DNA of 64,000 nt from Amaurobius ferox (Eukaryota > Arthropoda > Arachnida > Araneae > Amaurobiidae): assembly GCA_951213105.1 (NCBI GenBank), contig OX578152.1, positions 72,300,680 through 72,364,679 on the forward strand, written 5' to 3'. Each line of letters starts with the position of its first letter. The first letter of the stretch is position 1. Position numbers and translations under genes: made by a program. This document shows positions 25,997-39,570 of this stretch, piece by piece. The notes below the pieces were generated by a model that had not been told where the DNA came from, did not search any database, and saw only the letters and a program-made list of their open reading frames with translations.

Positions 25997-25998
<2 letters not shown>
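25683..25998 (-). mobile_element. Short TA-flanked element with 3' structured module (copy C)
   Basis: A 316-bp non-coding element lying exactly between two (TA)n arrays. At 25751-25830 it holds the module shared with the Penelope-like RT elements. The stem AAGGGG (25755-25760) pairs with CCCCTT (25769-25774) across the 8-base loop GATTGCGA, followed by the palindrome AAGCATGCTT and by TCCCAGGA. The module lies about 70 bp from the (TA)n border, like the RT-bearing copies. I infer a non-autonomous derivative or 5'-truncated copy. Confidence 0.55.

Positions 25999-26043
<45 letters not shown>
25999..26043. repeat. (TA)n array
   Basis: About 22 TA units between the structured element and the mariner-like element; the first TA after it, at 26042-26043, directly abuts the mariner terminus CAGGGTTAGC. 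Confidence 0.95.
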
Positions 26044-26046
<3 letters not shown>

Positions 26047-27215
26047 GGTTAGCAAGACATAAGTTTCCCACTTCAGGGGGCTCTAGAATGCGTTCTATTA
26101 GTCCAAATGAGATAAAATTTGCAATACAGATAATTCAAATGATGCGCTTGACATTTATTAAATTAAAAATTTTAGCACAAAAATACGCCGACAGGTGGCG
26201 CTGTAATACACATAACAACATTTAATAGACTTTATAAATGTTAATTAATATTAAAAAGAATCATTAAAATTGCTCAATATGTCTCCCTTCATGTTCAACA
26301 CCTTGCTCTAATCGCAGAACCGTATTTTCCACAACTGACCGTAGTGAGTCTGCTGGAATATCAAGAACATGGCACCGAATGCTGTCCTTCAGATCTGGCC
26401 TTTTACGGTAGCTATTGTCCTTGAGGAAACCCCACAACCAAAAGTCGCAGGGGTTGATATCCGGCGAATGAGGAGGCCATACTGTTAGAAAATGCCGGCT
26501 GATCATCCGTTCAGCTGTGAAATGCTGTGTTAGCAATTGCTTTACACTACGCTCAATATGAGGAGGTGCGCCATCCTGCATGAAAATGATGTCCTGAAAA
26601 CATTCACGCTGTTAAAATTGTGGGATTACAAAATCCCTAACCGTATCACAGTACCGTAGTCCTGTAACGGAATAGGATTTGATTCCAGTTGCAGTTACCT
26701 CTTTAGAAAAATACGGTCCAATGATAAAGGTAGCCGTAAAACCACACCACACTGTTACTTTTTCAGGTTGCAAGGGTTGTTCCTGGATAGCGTGAAGGTT
26801 TCCCGCTGCCCAAATTCGACAATTGTGGATGTTAACTTGCCCATTGAGGCAAAAGTGGGCTTCGTCAGTCCACAGGATGTTCCATGGCCAAATGATGTCA
26901 ACCACTATTCGAGCAAGGAACTGAAGTGCAAAAGTTTTACGAACCTCTGAGTCTCCATCCCGCAATAGGTGCAGAGGCTTGATTTTGCAGGGATAAAAAT
27001 TCAAAATCCGCCGTCAGATTTTTCGTACAGTGGAATACGGCATATCCAATACACGGGAAACAACTGCCACACTCACACTACAATGCGGCGAATGAATGGT
27101 GGCTTCAACGACCTCGGTAGCCACATTTTCGACGCTAAAAGACTGGATTGGCTTTCGCCGTCTATCTGGAAGAATGCATTTGTGATAAAAAAATTTGACA
27201 CGTATTAACGTATTT
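26044..27215 (-). mobile_element. Mariner-like element, one end missing
   Basis: The intact end starts CAGGGTTAGCAAGACATAAG directly after a TA dinucleotide. The inverted counterpart is not visible between 27200 and 27730, so the transposase 5' side is truncated. Confidence 0.75.
26264..27207 (-). pseudogene. Mariner-like transposase pseudogene
   Basis: All of it lies in one frame interrupted by two stops, at 27014-27016 and 26612-26614. From the N-terminal side: a helix-turn-helix remnant (SVSVAVVSRVLDMPYSTVRKI), then FYPCKIKPLHLL, the first catalytic Asp in WTDEAHF, VTVWCGF, and IGPYF. The second Asp is in MQDGAPPH, followed by WPPHSPDINPCDFWLWG with the third Asp. I count 42 residues between the second Asp and the Asp of PCDFW, longer than classical mariner DD34D and nearer the DD37-41D groups. 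The N-terminal 100 or so residues are missing. It is a DDE cut-and-paste transposase that would have excised the element and integrated it at TA; it is dead here. Confidence 0.85.
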
Positions 27216-27344
27216 TTGATCTAAACAATTTCCTTCGTGAATTTGTTTATGATCCCTATTTTCACTGATGAAACAACCTTTCACATGATATGGAAAAGTG
27301 TCATTAGTCAATTTTTTTACTTTATCATAATTTAGTTGATTTTA

Positions 27345-27450
27345 TTTCAGAGATTTTCAACATTTTAGAGATGTTTAATTAAAATTGCATTTCAGTTGGA
27401 AAGTGTTTCATAATCAATGCTTTATGCATGATTGATCAATCTTCTGTAGG
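27345..27450 (+). repeat. Dispersed AT-rich repeat, copy 3 (partial)
   Basis: Matches GCATTTCAGTTGGA and AATCAATGCTTTATGCATGA of the copies at 14030 and 19430, with the rest lost. Confidence 0.5.
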
Positions 27451-27734
27451 ATTTTCACTCTTCTTTTACGTGCAACTTTTAAGAATGGTTTTGGAGCATG
27501 TTTATAGTGGCCATTAAAAAGAGCATCCATGTGTTAATTTTATCAGTGAATTTGGAATTATGAACTAATAACTAGTACTTGGAATTAAGATAGTATCTAA
27601 GATTAAGTTATTAAGTGATGTATGTTTGGTAGAAGATTTTATTCTTTTCATTATGGATAGCTGAGAGGAAATTTATAAAATGGTTTGACTTCTAAAGTTG
27701 TAAATTTTGTAGTATACCAGCACTTAATAAAAAA

Positions 27735-28224
27735 TCTGATGTGGGTAACACATGCCTTTCCTTATATAATGTAATGAATTTACTCCTTTTACAATAAAAA
27801 AATGGGTTTTTCTTATAGTAGATATTCATATTCTTTCCAGGGTATTGAATTTTCGTCAATTAGTCGTCATTTTCATTGATTTAGTGTCATTTTTAACCAT
27901 TTGCGCGATTTTCGTTAATTTGACAACATTACAAAAGTGACAACATTACAATTTGACAACATTACCAAATTCGGCGCGAAAATCTAGCCAAGCGTCATGG
28001 ACGGAGAAATAAGTTATTCGTTTAGCAGAAAAATAACTATTGGCGTTCAAATACAAAAGTATTACTCAAAGTATCTTTTCTCATGAATGGAACGAGCTAG
28101 ATCCACGAGAATGATGTCGCCAAATATATCGCATGATGCTACATACAAAAAGTGAACATGTTTCTCAACAGTTAATATATATATATTTTAATTTATGGGG
28201 TTTTCTGATAAATTTATTTTAAAA
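27735..28224 (+). mobile_element. HINE-like element family 1, copy 6, left part
   Basis: Starts TCTGATGTGGGTAACACATG and runs normally to the phrase TTTATTTTAAAAA, where a 5.26-kb insertion begins. The interrupted element resumes at 33487 with GGGCAATATATCGAGAACAG. Confidence 0.8.
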
Positions 28225-30853
<2,629 letters not shown>

Positions 30854-33486
30854 ACTAGCAGCATACCCGTTCTTCGTACGGAGTATATAATATAAATAAA
30901 CTTAAAATTCACAATCATGTGCAAATTCCTATAGTATACTAAATGGCATTTTTAATCAAAATATTCTGTTAAAATATTTAACATAATGCTCCTAAAAAGA
31001 AGTTAAGGAATGGCTGTTCTCGTTATTCAAAATTATCTTCACGGGTAGATCTGAAGAATAAAATATCCTGGCCTTTTTGTAAGCAAATTTATAAAAAGTA
31101 TGGAATTGAATCAATATATTCAAAGAAATAGAGTATTGTATGGGACCCGTACTACTTATATACGCGAATATTAGAAGATATAACATATATTAGTAGATTA
31201 CATATATAAATTGAAAATATCAATAAATCCGTAATCTTTAAATCAGTAGGCAATAATTAATTCCAATATGTGCCCAAATGAAAGTGCAAAAATTATATGG
31301 GAAGATAAACCCGTACTATTTATAATGTCATAGATTAGAAGATATGCCCTAGTATTAGTAAAAGATTACCCGTATTATAATATGTAGTCTGAAAATTTTT
31401 TACCAATATATAACATTACTTAATAAATTAAAAATATCAATAATCCCTGCCATCTTCATACCGGAAGGCTTGATTCCAATATATGCCAATATACATGTAC
31501 TACTTATAGATTATCTTAGATTAGAAGATATACCCGTGCATTTGTAGAAGATTACCCGTACAACGTACAATATATGAGTTTCAACAATTTTTGCCGCAAT
31601 AAAACAATGCCATAAGAAATTGAACATATCAATAATCTCTGAATCAACAATCCCCGAAAACATCAATAATAATAATGTTTAAACATGAAGATCGTAATTG
31701 ATATTATCCAGTCAAAAATACGATGGCAATGAAATTTATTTTATATACATATCTTCATCATTAAAATCGGAAAAGATTTAATAAAAATCTTCTTCCTCAT
31801 AAACACATTAAATTTAAATCCGTTGTTAAGCTACATGTTATGATTTGCTTCAAATAAATTGGTGGTCAAAATATCGTCTAAATATCTCTAATGAAGGTTT
31901 GGCGACATTTTAAAAAATCGCCAAATTTATCGCCAAGTGGGACTGTAGAACTGACAGTCCCACTTGGCGATAAATTGACGAACCATCATCAAAATATTAT
32001 CCCCTAAAAAAACACAATTTCGTTTATTTAGGGCAATTTATCAATTTCAAAATATTTTTATGGATTTATAAATATTTTTATCAATTTGGTGACATTTTAA
32101 AAAATCGCCAAATTTATCGCCAAGTGGGACTGCAGAACTGACAGTCCCACTTGGCGATAAATTGACGAACCATCATCAAAATATTATCCCCTAAAAAAAC
32201 ACAATTTTGTTTATTTAGGGCAATTTATCAATTTCAAATTATGTTTATGGATTCATAAATAATTTTATCAATTTGGTGACATTTTAAAAATTCGCTAAAT
32301 GTGTTACTAAGTAGGGCGGTTGGACTGACAGACAAATGCTAACGAAACACCATTTCAGTACTTTCTTTTAAGAAAACAAAATAAATTTCATTGATTTACG
32401 TCATTTTTATCAATTTGGGGACATTTCAATCAATTTGGTAACTTTTAAGAAATTTGCCAAGTTAGCGATATTCAGCCAAATTCGTAGCTCTAAATTCGCA
32501 GATCTGAATAAAATATCGTGATCCAGTTTGTATATACTAAATGAAAACACTAAAATATTGTTAGAAGATATACCCATTCTACTCTTTTTCTGCTTAAACA
32601 ATTGGATAAATGAATTTATTGGGTAAACAAAATATGAGTTTATTAGCTAAACACAATATACATATGTATAAGCTTAAAACCTCTTTGCTAAAATAAATGA
32701 AAGTGGTGTATGCAGTTCGCAATTAATATAATTAAAAAAAATCAAACCGTTCATTTATAAGATACATTTTAATACCCATTTATTTAATATTCAAATCGAA
32801 AAAATAATAATAATCATTAGCAAACATATTTAATTTCATTCCTTGGCCGAGCAACACGATATAAGATAGAATCTTCCTCATAAAATGCGAAATTAAATAA
32901 CCATTTTAAAATCTTTATACTTCTAATCGTTGAGTAAAAGCTTGTGAAATACAAAACATGGAGGTAGATTTTTCCATTTAAATTCATGTTTCAAACAATT
33001 CATGCTTTCAGATAGTGACTATTTAATGCAAAAATCCTGCATCAAACTCAAAAATAAAGTTTTAATTCCCTTTGGCGTTTTAAACAAACGATTTTTATCC
33101 TTTGCGTTTGGATAAACCACGGAGTTGGAGAGTAGAACTCCTATAAAAAAAGTTCCGTTTTTCATTTATATCTCGACAACCCCTGGACTTAGAAACTCGA
33201 AACTTGGGCAAAATTTATGGGGGGCGCTATTTCAAGGCCACCCACAAAATTTCATTAAATTCGGTTCAACCGTTCTCTCGTGATGGTGAGATAAACCAAA
33301 GTTTCGTTTTTTACTAATATCTCGAGAACCACTGGTAGTAGAAATTTCAAACATAGACTAAATTTTAAGTGGGACTATTTCTAGGCTACCCACAAAATTT
33401 CATCAAATTCGGTTCAGCCGTTCTCCCGTGATGATGGGACAAACAGACAGACAGACAGACAGATTTTCAATTTTATTTATATAGAT
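30854..33486 (+). mobile_element. 2.6-kb element, tandem unit 2 with amplified hairpin
   Basis: Same start and end as unit 1, immediately head to tail. Within it, a 187-bp segment is duplicated, each copy carrying a 22-bp perfect stem (31924-31945 with 31955-31976; 32111-32132 with 32142-32163) and a 9-base loop. Unit 1 has a single degraded version near 29450. Head-to-tail arrays are typical of rolling-circle or Penelope-type copying, but neither is shown here. Confidence 0.6.
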
Positions 33487-33916
33487 GGGCAATATATCGA
33501 GAACAGTTCATTCTAGCGTACTAAAGTTTATGTCAATCGTTTTCTAAGGAAAAAATACATAAGAAATGGCTATTTGAGTAACTTTTTTAAAGGTTTGATT
33601 TTTTGGTGATTTTTTCAAAATTTCACTCGAAAATTTAGGGGGGTTCGGAACATTCGATTACGTTTAAAAACAACAGACTTCCAGTATTCACGGATTGTGA
33701 TTTTTGTACCAAATTTTTTTCGAATCGCTCTATTTGTTCGTGAGATAGCGTCTCCACAGGCTCACTGACACACATACACACACACACAGACATCACCTCA
33801 AAAATGTTTGATTCGTGATCAGGGAAGCTTGAAACGTGCTTTCTCGTCGAAAACTCGAATTCGAATTTTCGACCCCGTCACAATACTTTCCTAATAATTA
33901 TGTATATCAGGAAAGT
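33487..33916 (+). mobile_element. HINE-like element family 1, copy 6, right part
   Basis: Continuation of 27735-28224 with shortened (CA)n at 33770-33788, and a terminal hairpin (CTTTCCTAATAATTATG) weakened by changes. Full restored length would be about 0.92 kb, as expected. Confidence 0.8.
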
Positions 33917-35119
33917 AAAAATGAATTTTAAACTTTTAGACAAAATAACGCCACAGATTTGTACTTTCCATAGCAGGATTTCCAAGAAAGCACTTAACGC
34001 ACCTTTAACTCCATAAGGAAAGGTACATAAGTATATGCGTTATGTCAACTTAGAGTATAGACCATGCCCGATCGTATTAAAATGATTCCAGCGCCCTAAG
34101 CGGATAATTAGAAAAGTTGGGATTTCGAACTCGTCAACAGAGCGAGATAAAATAAAAATGTTAATTACAGAGGATATGAATTTTAAAATATTGCCAAATT
34201 AGTAGAAACCGACATCAAGAGCAGACGAACACGTATGAAAGGTAATAAATACCTGCAAAAAATTCGTATAATCAGGGACTGTAACAAGGTGACACCTGCA
34301 ATGCTTTTCAAAGTAATATTTTTTTTCGAAATAAAATTGATAAATTTACCGAATAAATTTTATACTCTCCTTCCTTTGACGGCCTTAACAGCTACTTTCT
34401 AATTTCATTTAGTAACTATCTTTGTCTCGTCCCAATTCTGACCTCTCTCCTTCTTATCATCTAAATAATTTGATGTAATATAAAGATACTTGATTTTTCT
34501 CTGAAAGTTTGCTAATGGAATCAAAGATCAAGTGAGATTAGAAAAAAAGAGAAAAAAACAATTCTTTCTTTTTAAAAGACTTCTTATTGAAAAGCTTTTG
34601 AGGAAACCTGAAAAATACTATTATGACAGAGTATTATTTTTAGAGACTGTAGAAAAATAATACTATTTTTGAGATGTTTTTGGTATCAAGTGTAAGTCTT
34701 TTAAAGAAGATTATAATTTTTGAATATTTTGTGCAGAAGATTTTATGATTTTTATTTTGTTTCTAACACTGTAATTCAAAGTGTAAAATGGTCTCGTTAG
34801 AAATTATTTTACTTCTAAATGCATGTTTTTGTATTTCTTATAATACATAGTATATGTAGGAAAGAAAATAAGAAAAAGGATAAAGAAACTTAAGCAACGT
34901 AAATAATCACAAAGAAAATGATAATGCAGCTGTTTCAAGGATACGTTGGATCCCTTTCGTCAGTGAAAGAAACCAACAAACCCGAAGCCTAAAAGAGGAA
35001 TGAGTGCAAAGGAAGATACAAAGTGGGTTATATATCAAAGACCTCGATTAAGAAAGAGCCTATCAGAAAGCAGCAAGAACTGTACAGCCAATTCTAAATG
35101 AGAAACAACACAAAAGATT
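33917..35119. other. No assignable gene
   Basis: AT-rich sequence with no open frame or repeat I can identify. Confidence 0.35.
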
Positions 35120-35140
35120 GGCGTTCGATATATATATATG

Positions 35141-35226
<86 letters not shown>
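35120..35226. repeat. (TA)n array
   Basis: About 50 TA units with two small interruptions, forming the 3' border of the RT element (copy A). Confidence 0.95.
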
Positions 35227-35228
<2 letters not shown>

Positions 35229-35286
35229 CCAAGAAAAATAAGAATTAAAGGAATATGGGATAACCAAATGCTTTGCATTTAATGGT

Positions 35287-35352
35287 TGGGGAGGATTGCG
35301 ACTCCCCCTCCTGTTTAAAGCTGCTTTTCCAGCCTAGGCAAACGCTCACGGT
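35287..35352 (-). ncRNA. Structured 3' module of RT element (copy A)
   Basis: Outer hairpin GGGGAG (35288-35293) with CTCCCC (35102 offset: 35302-35307) and loop GATTGCGA, then AAAGC-T-GCTTT (35317-35327) and GCCTAGGC (35332-35339). It lies 60 bp from the (TA)n end. The same three-hairpin design with different stem sequences occurs in six other places, listed under findings. Confidence 0.5.
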
Positions 35353-35486
35353 ACCAATACAAACCAAAGGTTGGTCCCCATTGCTTTCTAATACGAAGGC
35401 ACCCGGATACGGAAGAACAAGACCAACCAAACAGAAGGACACTGGACCAAAAGTGAATCCTGCCCAACTCGCTATCTTATATATGT

Positions 35487-36833
35487 TCATCTTAAGCATG
35501 CGTGCAATCCTAGCAGGTACGCATAAACTTTATTTACTTGCAGATTGATGAAGTAAACTGTCAAAAAATCTACATGATCCTTGAAAATCGATCTATAACA
35601 ATCCTTTAAGAAATATAAAGGATAATGTTTATATAAAGCCTCTGTTATGATTTTAATGTTGCTATTATTGCAATCATTTTTAAACGTGTTGTAAATCTGG
35701 TTTCTCTTGAAGTGTCCGAGTATGATATTTCTGAAATTATTTTTGATAAGATTTGTTTTCCAATCAATGAGATGATTGATCTTAATTCTATATAATTCTC
35801 TTTTGTCATATAACGTTGTATAATGACCATGTAATCCATGTTTTTTTATTGAGATGTCCAGAAAATTTACCGCTTCATTTTCTTCTTTACAATTTTCTAT
35901 TAATTCCAATTCCGGTGGGTAAAATGTGAAATCGAAATTGGTGGTGTCTTCATAACAGCCCAATAGAACATCGTCAATAAACCGGAAATATGGTATCTCT
36001 GACAAAATATGGGTTCCTTTTTCATATGTTGAGAGGTATATATCAGCCAAGAATGATGAGCAGGCTTCTCCCATTGGAATTCCCTTTATTTGTCGGTAAT
36101 AATTTTTTCCGTTATGTAGAATATTTTCCTTTAATACTAGTTTAATAAGGTCAAGGTATCTTCGATAAGTAATAAAATCCTTCAAATCAAATTCTTCATG
36201 TAATTTTTCCAAGATTGAGTATAAATTTGATAAATCAATGTTGTTAAAAAGGTCGCGGAAATCAAAGCTTTTAAAACATATATTTTTATTAGAATGTTTT
36301 AAACGATCGATAACTTCTATTCCATTCTTGATCATGACATGATTTTGTTTTTTGGTGTTTTCCATCACAAACTTAAGGATGTGCAATAGTCGTTTATTAG
36401 CTATTATCAGATATGATCCACAGCCAACGGTAACAGTACGGAATTTTATAGGCACTTTATGCATCTTTGGAATGAGGATTAAATATGGAAATTTAACAGA
36501 TTTTATTTCATTACCGATTTGTTTGTACATAGCTTTAATCTTTTTGGATAGAACATTTCCTTTATTGTGTACTGGGGTGTACATAGTACTGTCTTGGTAG
36601 CAGTGGAGAAGTGTATCCATGTAAAACTTTTTGCATGTAAATGCAAAATGTGATACCATTTTGTCAGTATAAGTTATAACAAAATTTTCTTTTATTGTTT
36701 GTATAGCTGCAGGTATTGAAAGATTCCTTATTTTGTTACCTTGTTTGACGTAATAAAACTGAAATTCCTTTGAAAAATTATATCCAATTAATACCAATCC
36801 TAGCCTTTCAAGAATGGAAATATAATTTTTCAA
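35487..36833 (-). CDS. Reverse transcriptase of Penelope-like type, open frame
   Basis: A 448-residue frame without stops, the longest in the window. Motifs in order: LILIPKMHKVP and FRTVTVGCGSYLI (early RT motifs, about residues 137-165), CFKSFDFRDLFNNID (motif A, catalytic Asp, about 205), KGIPMGEACSSFLADIYLS (motif B, about 280), YFRFIDDVLLG (motif C, the catalytic Asp pair, about 313) and VNFLDISIKK (motif D/E). The KGIPMG..S..LADIY and FLDI arrangement suits Penelope-like and telomerase-related RTs rather than LINE or LTR enzymes. I see no GIY-YIG endonuclease, RNase H or integrase after it. The first Met is near the (TA)n border, so the true N-terminus may be missing. A shorter frame at 35645-35839 is a shadow. 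Sense expression and activity are untested. Confidence 0.7.
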   Translation of the reverse strand: MKNYISILERLGLVLIGYNFSKEFQFYYVKQGNKIRNLSIPAAIQTIKENFVITYTDKMVSHFAFTCKKFYMDTLLHCYQDSTMYTPVHNKGNVLSKKIKAMYKQIGNEIKSVKFPYLILIPKMHKVPIKFRTVTVGCGSYLIIANKRLLHILKFVMENTKKQNHVMIKNGIEVIDRLKHSNKNICFKSFDFRDLFNNIDLSNLYSILEKLHEEFDLKDFITYRRYLDLIKLVLKENILHNGKNYYRQIKGIPMGEACSSFLADIYLSTYEKGTHILSEIPYFRFIDDVLLGCYEDTTNFDFTFYPPELELIENCKEENEAVNFLDISIKKHGLHGHYTTLYDKRELYRIKINHLIDWKTNLIKNNFRNIILGHFKRNQIYNTFKNDCNNSNIKIITEALYKHYPLYFLKDCYRSIFKDHVDFLTVYFINLQVNKVYAYLLGLHACLR

Positions 36834-36848
36834 AATAATTTCAGTTTT

Positions 36849-36865
36849 ATATATATATATATATA
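36849..36865. repeat. Short (TA)n tract
   Basis: Separates the RT element from the palindrome that begins at 36867. Confidence 0.85.
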
Positions 36866-37300
36866 CATAATATATGATACAGATATTTTAAGCTTTCCCC
36901 AGTAACGCGCTCTTTTCTTTCATAATTCTTATTCCAAATTCCGATTCCATGTCAGGTGCCTAGTGGAACTATATAACATGATTAAAGAGTTTAATTATTT
37001 TCAAGATTGGCAACTTGGACATTACTCTTTATGATTAGTGATACCTTCTTTGCACATCATGTTAACTTGGTATTTGGTGGTTGATCAACTACACACGTGA
37101 AAATCAATTATTTTCAGTTTTACAATTTCCATAATAAATTTCAATTTATAGCACATTATGATGTCTAATAGCCTTTTGTTCATAGTAATACGGGTATTAA
37201 ATGATATATGATATTTGAAGCTGGCTTATTGTAGTCACTTCCTGACGATTTTACACTTACATTACCTTCAATCTTTTGTCAGTTATTCCATCTTTAAAAA

Positions 37301-37317
<17 letters not shown>

Positions 37318-37363
<46 letters not shown>
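37318..37363. repeat. A-run and (TA)n tract in left palindrome arm
   Basis: A run of about 22 A (37297-37318) followed by (TA)n, immediately left of the 500-bp MITE. Confidence 0.9.
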
Positions 37364-37364
<1 letters not shown>

Positions 37365-37366
<2 letters not shown>

Positions 37367-37864
37367 GGGTGATCCAAAAGTGCTTGACACATTTTAAAAT
37401 TGAATATAAACTCAAGTAATTGCCGTACGATAGTGAGGTTTGGAATAAAATGCTTTCCACGTTGAAAAGTCTTGGTTAAGCAAATAAAAAAATTTAGTTG
37501 CAAACTTTGCCCATAGATGGCGCTGTACTTTAAAAATACAAAAGAAAAAAGCCATAAACACTGAACTGTAATGATGGATGTAGTTTCAAAGTACAAACCT
37601 ACGGAATCAGTTTTTTCGGTGGGAGTTGCCTTTTCTTACTTCTCAGTGACAGTGTCAAAACGAATCTGAAAAAAACCGCAGATATACAAACATTTGAACA
37701 AGTAGGGCCATGTATGGGCAAAGTTTGGAACTAAATTTGTTATTTGCTTAACCACAAAGCTTCCCAACGTGAAAAGCATTTTAGTCCAAACCTCACTATC
37801 GTAATGCAATTACTTGAGTTTATATTCAATTTTAAAATGTACCAAGGACTTTTGGATCACCCTG
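37365..37864. mobile_element. Mariner-type MITE, left-arm copy
   Basis: Exactly 500 bp with long terminal inverted repeats: CAGGGTGATCCAAAAGTGCT at the left and its complement ending GGATCACCCTG at the right. They extend about 110 bp inward through TTACTTGAGTTTATATTCAA and a GATGGCGC-type phrase. Set in (TA)n/(CT)n DNA, as expected for a TA-targeting element. It has no transposase frame. Confidence 0.8.
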
Positions 37865-37870
37865 AATATA

Positions 37871-37963
<93 letters not shown>
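37871..37963. repeat. (CT)n then (TA)n tract
   Basis: About 12 CT units followed by about 36 TA units; mirrored at 39504-39561 in the right arm at different lengths. Confidence 0.95.
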
Positions 37964-37968
<5 letters not shown>

Positions 37969-39496
37969 AATGTAACAAGATAATAAGAATTTCACTTAAC
38001 AGGCACGACGCAACACTTCAAAGAAGATTAAGATACATAACCCAAAAGTGGAAACATATAAAGAAAGGAAGGTGCCACAAAGTTAGTCGGGGGGGGGGGT
38101 GACCCCCACTCCCCGGTTAAGCTAGCTTTGTGTCGCGACAACACTCCCGGAGACCGGTACCTTTCCATGCAAGAAGAAAATACATAAATATCAACAGTAG
38201 AAAAACCGGAATAATGACTACATAAGAAAAGGAAGGAAAGCAAAATCACACCATAATGTATCCAGAAGATGAGAAGTCTAAGCTGAACATTCACGGATTC
38301 CTAAATAACACATAAAAGTATCAATTCATCAATTCCAAAATACTATAGTATCAGAAATATTGTGTGCCAAACTAGAATTAATATCCAAATACAGGATAAA
38401 CATGTTTGTATCTTGCACAACATGGCAGCGAATCAACATATCACTAATCAGATAATGCGCGCTGTTGTGTTTAGTAAGCATCCGACTTTTGTAAGCATCC
38501 GACACGGTTATGTCGTAGAAACTACAAGCAATCCGACACAAAAACCCTTAGGATATCCCTGTTCCACCGTTTAGTTTAAAAAGTCCCTAACACAAATAAA
38601 CTTTCAGCTTTTATCCAAGTGGTTTGAAATTAGTGGAGACGGAACAAAACGATGGCGGAAGTTTAAACTTTCTGGACTTGAATGTTAGTAAAAATTCAGA
38701 AAGTTAAGCGTTTTATCGTTTGTTCGATAAAAAAGTCTTATTTAGTTTCAACATTAATTATTTAACACTATGGAATTCTGCTTTACACAAAAGTATTTTT
38801 AGAAACATCATTATCAATCAATTAAAACGAAGTAAAAGGTTAAAAAGTGAATTTGAAGATCGATTTGTTTGTGATAGGAACTTTTAAACAAAGCGGTAAA
38901 ACAGGGATATCCTAAGGGGTTTTTGTGTCGGATTCTCTGTAGTTTCTACGACATAACCGTGTCGAATACTTACAAAAGGTACTTAAACACAACAGCGCGC
39001 ATTATCTGATTAGTGACATGTTGATTCGCTGCCATGTTGTGCAAGATACAAATATGTTGATCCTGGATTTGGATATCAATTCTAGTTTGGCACACAATAT
39101 TTCTGATACAAGTATAGTATTTTGGAATTTATGAATTGATACTTTTATGTGTTATTTAAGAATCCGTGAATATTCTGCTTAGACTTCTCATCTTCTGGAT
39201 ACATTATGGTGTGATTTTGCTTTCCTTCCTTTTCTTATGTAGTCATTATTCCGGTTTTTCTACTGTTGATATTTATGTATTTTCTTCTTGCATGGAAATG
39301 TACCGGTCTCCGGGAGTGTTGTCGCGACACAAAGCTAGCTTAACCGGGGTGTGGGGGTCACCCCCCCCCCCCCCACGACTAATTTTGTGGCACCTTCCTT
39401 TCTTTATATGTTTCCACTTTTGGGTTATGTATCTTAATCTTCTTTGAAGTGTTGCGTCGTGCCAGTTAAGTGAGATTCTTATTATCTTTTTACATT

Positions 39497-39503
<7 letters not shown>
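37964..39503. mobile_element. Head-to-head pair of structured-module elements (copies D1/D2)
   Basis: The palindrome core between the two (TA)n tracts. Each half has its end at (TA)n and, at 38089-38165 and 39295-39375, a diverged version of the module: TGTCGCGACA, AAGCTAGCTT and a G-run/C-run hairpin. No RT sequence is left. The halves point away from each other's 5' sides, as in the RT-containing pair at 46915-50391. A plus-strand open segment in the spacer is listed separately. Confidence 0.5.
38709..38888 (+). other. 59-codon open segment in palindrome spacer
   Basis: Reading from just after a stop at 38706-38708 to TAA at 38886-38888, it would give a basic peptide containing NYLTLWNSALHKSIFRNIII and ending LKSEFEDRFVCDRNF. 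It has no start codon of its own. The amino-acid composition looks more protein-like than the surrounding AT-rich DNA, and it is the only unique part of the palindrome, so it may be a fragment of captured coding sequence. I do not recognise the family. Confidence 0.2.
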
Positions 39504-39560
<57 letters not shown>

Positions 39561-39570
39561 GGAGTATATT

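Larger units (their letters stand above)
35227..36866 (-). mobile_element. Penelope-like RT element between (TA)n arrays (copy A)
   Basis: A 1.6-kb element framed by (TA)n on both sides (35120-35226 and 36849-36865). In reverse orientation it consists of the RT frame, about 130 bp of trailer, then the structured module (35287-35352), and ends at the array. Its 5' side is probably truncated at the right array. Penelope-like retroelements are known to favour microsatellites in some lineages; the assignment rests on the RT type and this context. Confidence 0.55.

Noticed and set aside
31900..32170. CRISPR-like array from repeated 22-bp hairpins
   Set aside because: Only two copies from a 187-bp tandem duplication, in a eukaryotic transposon context.
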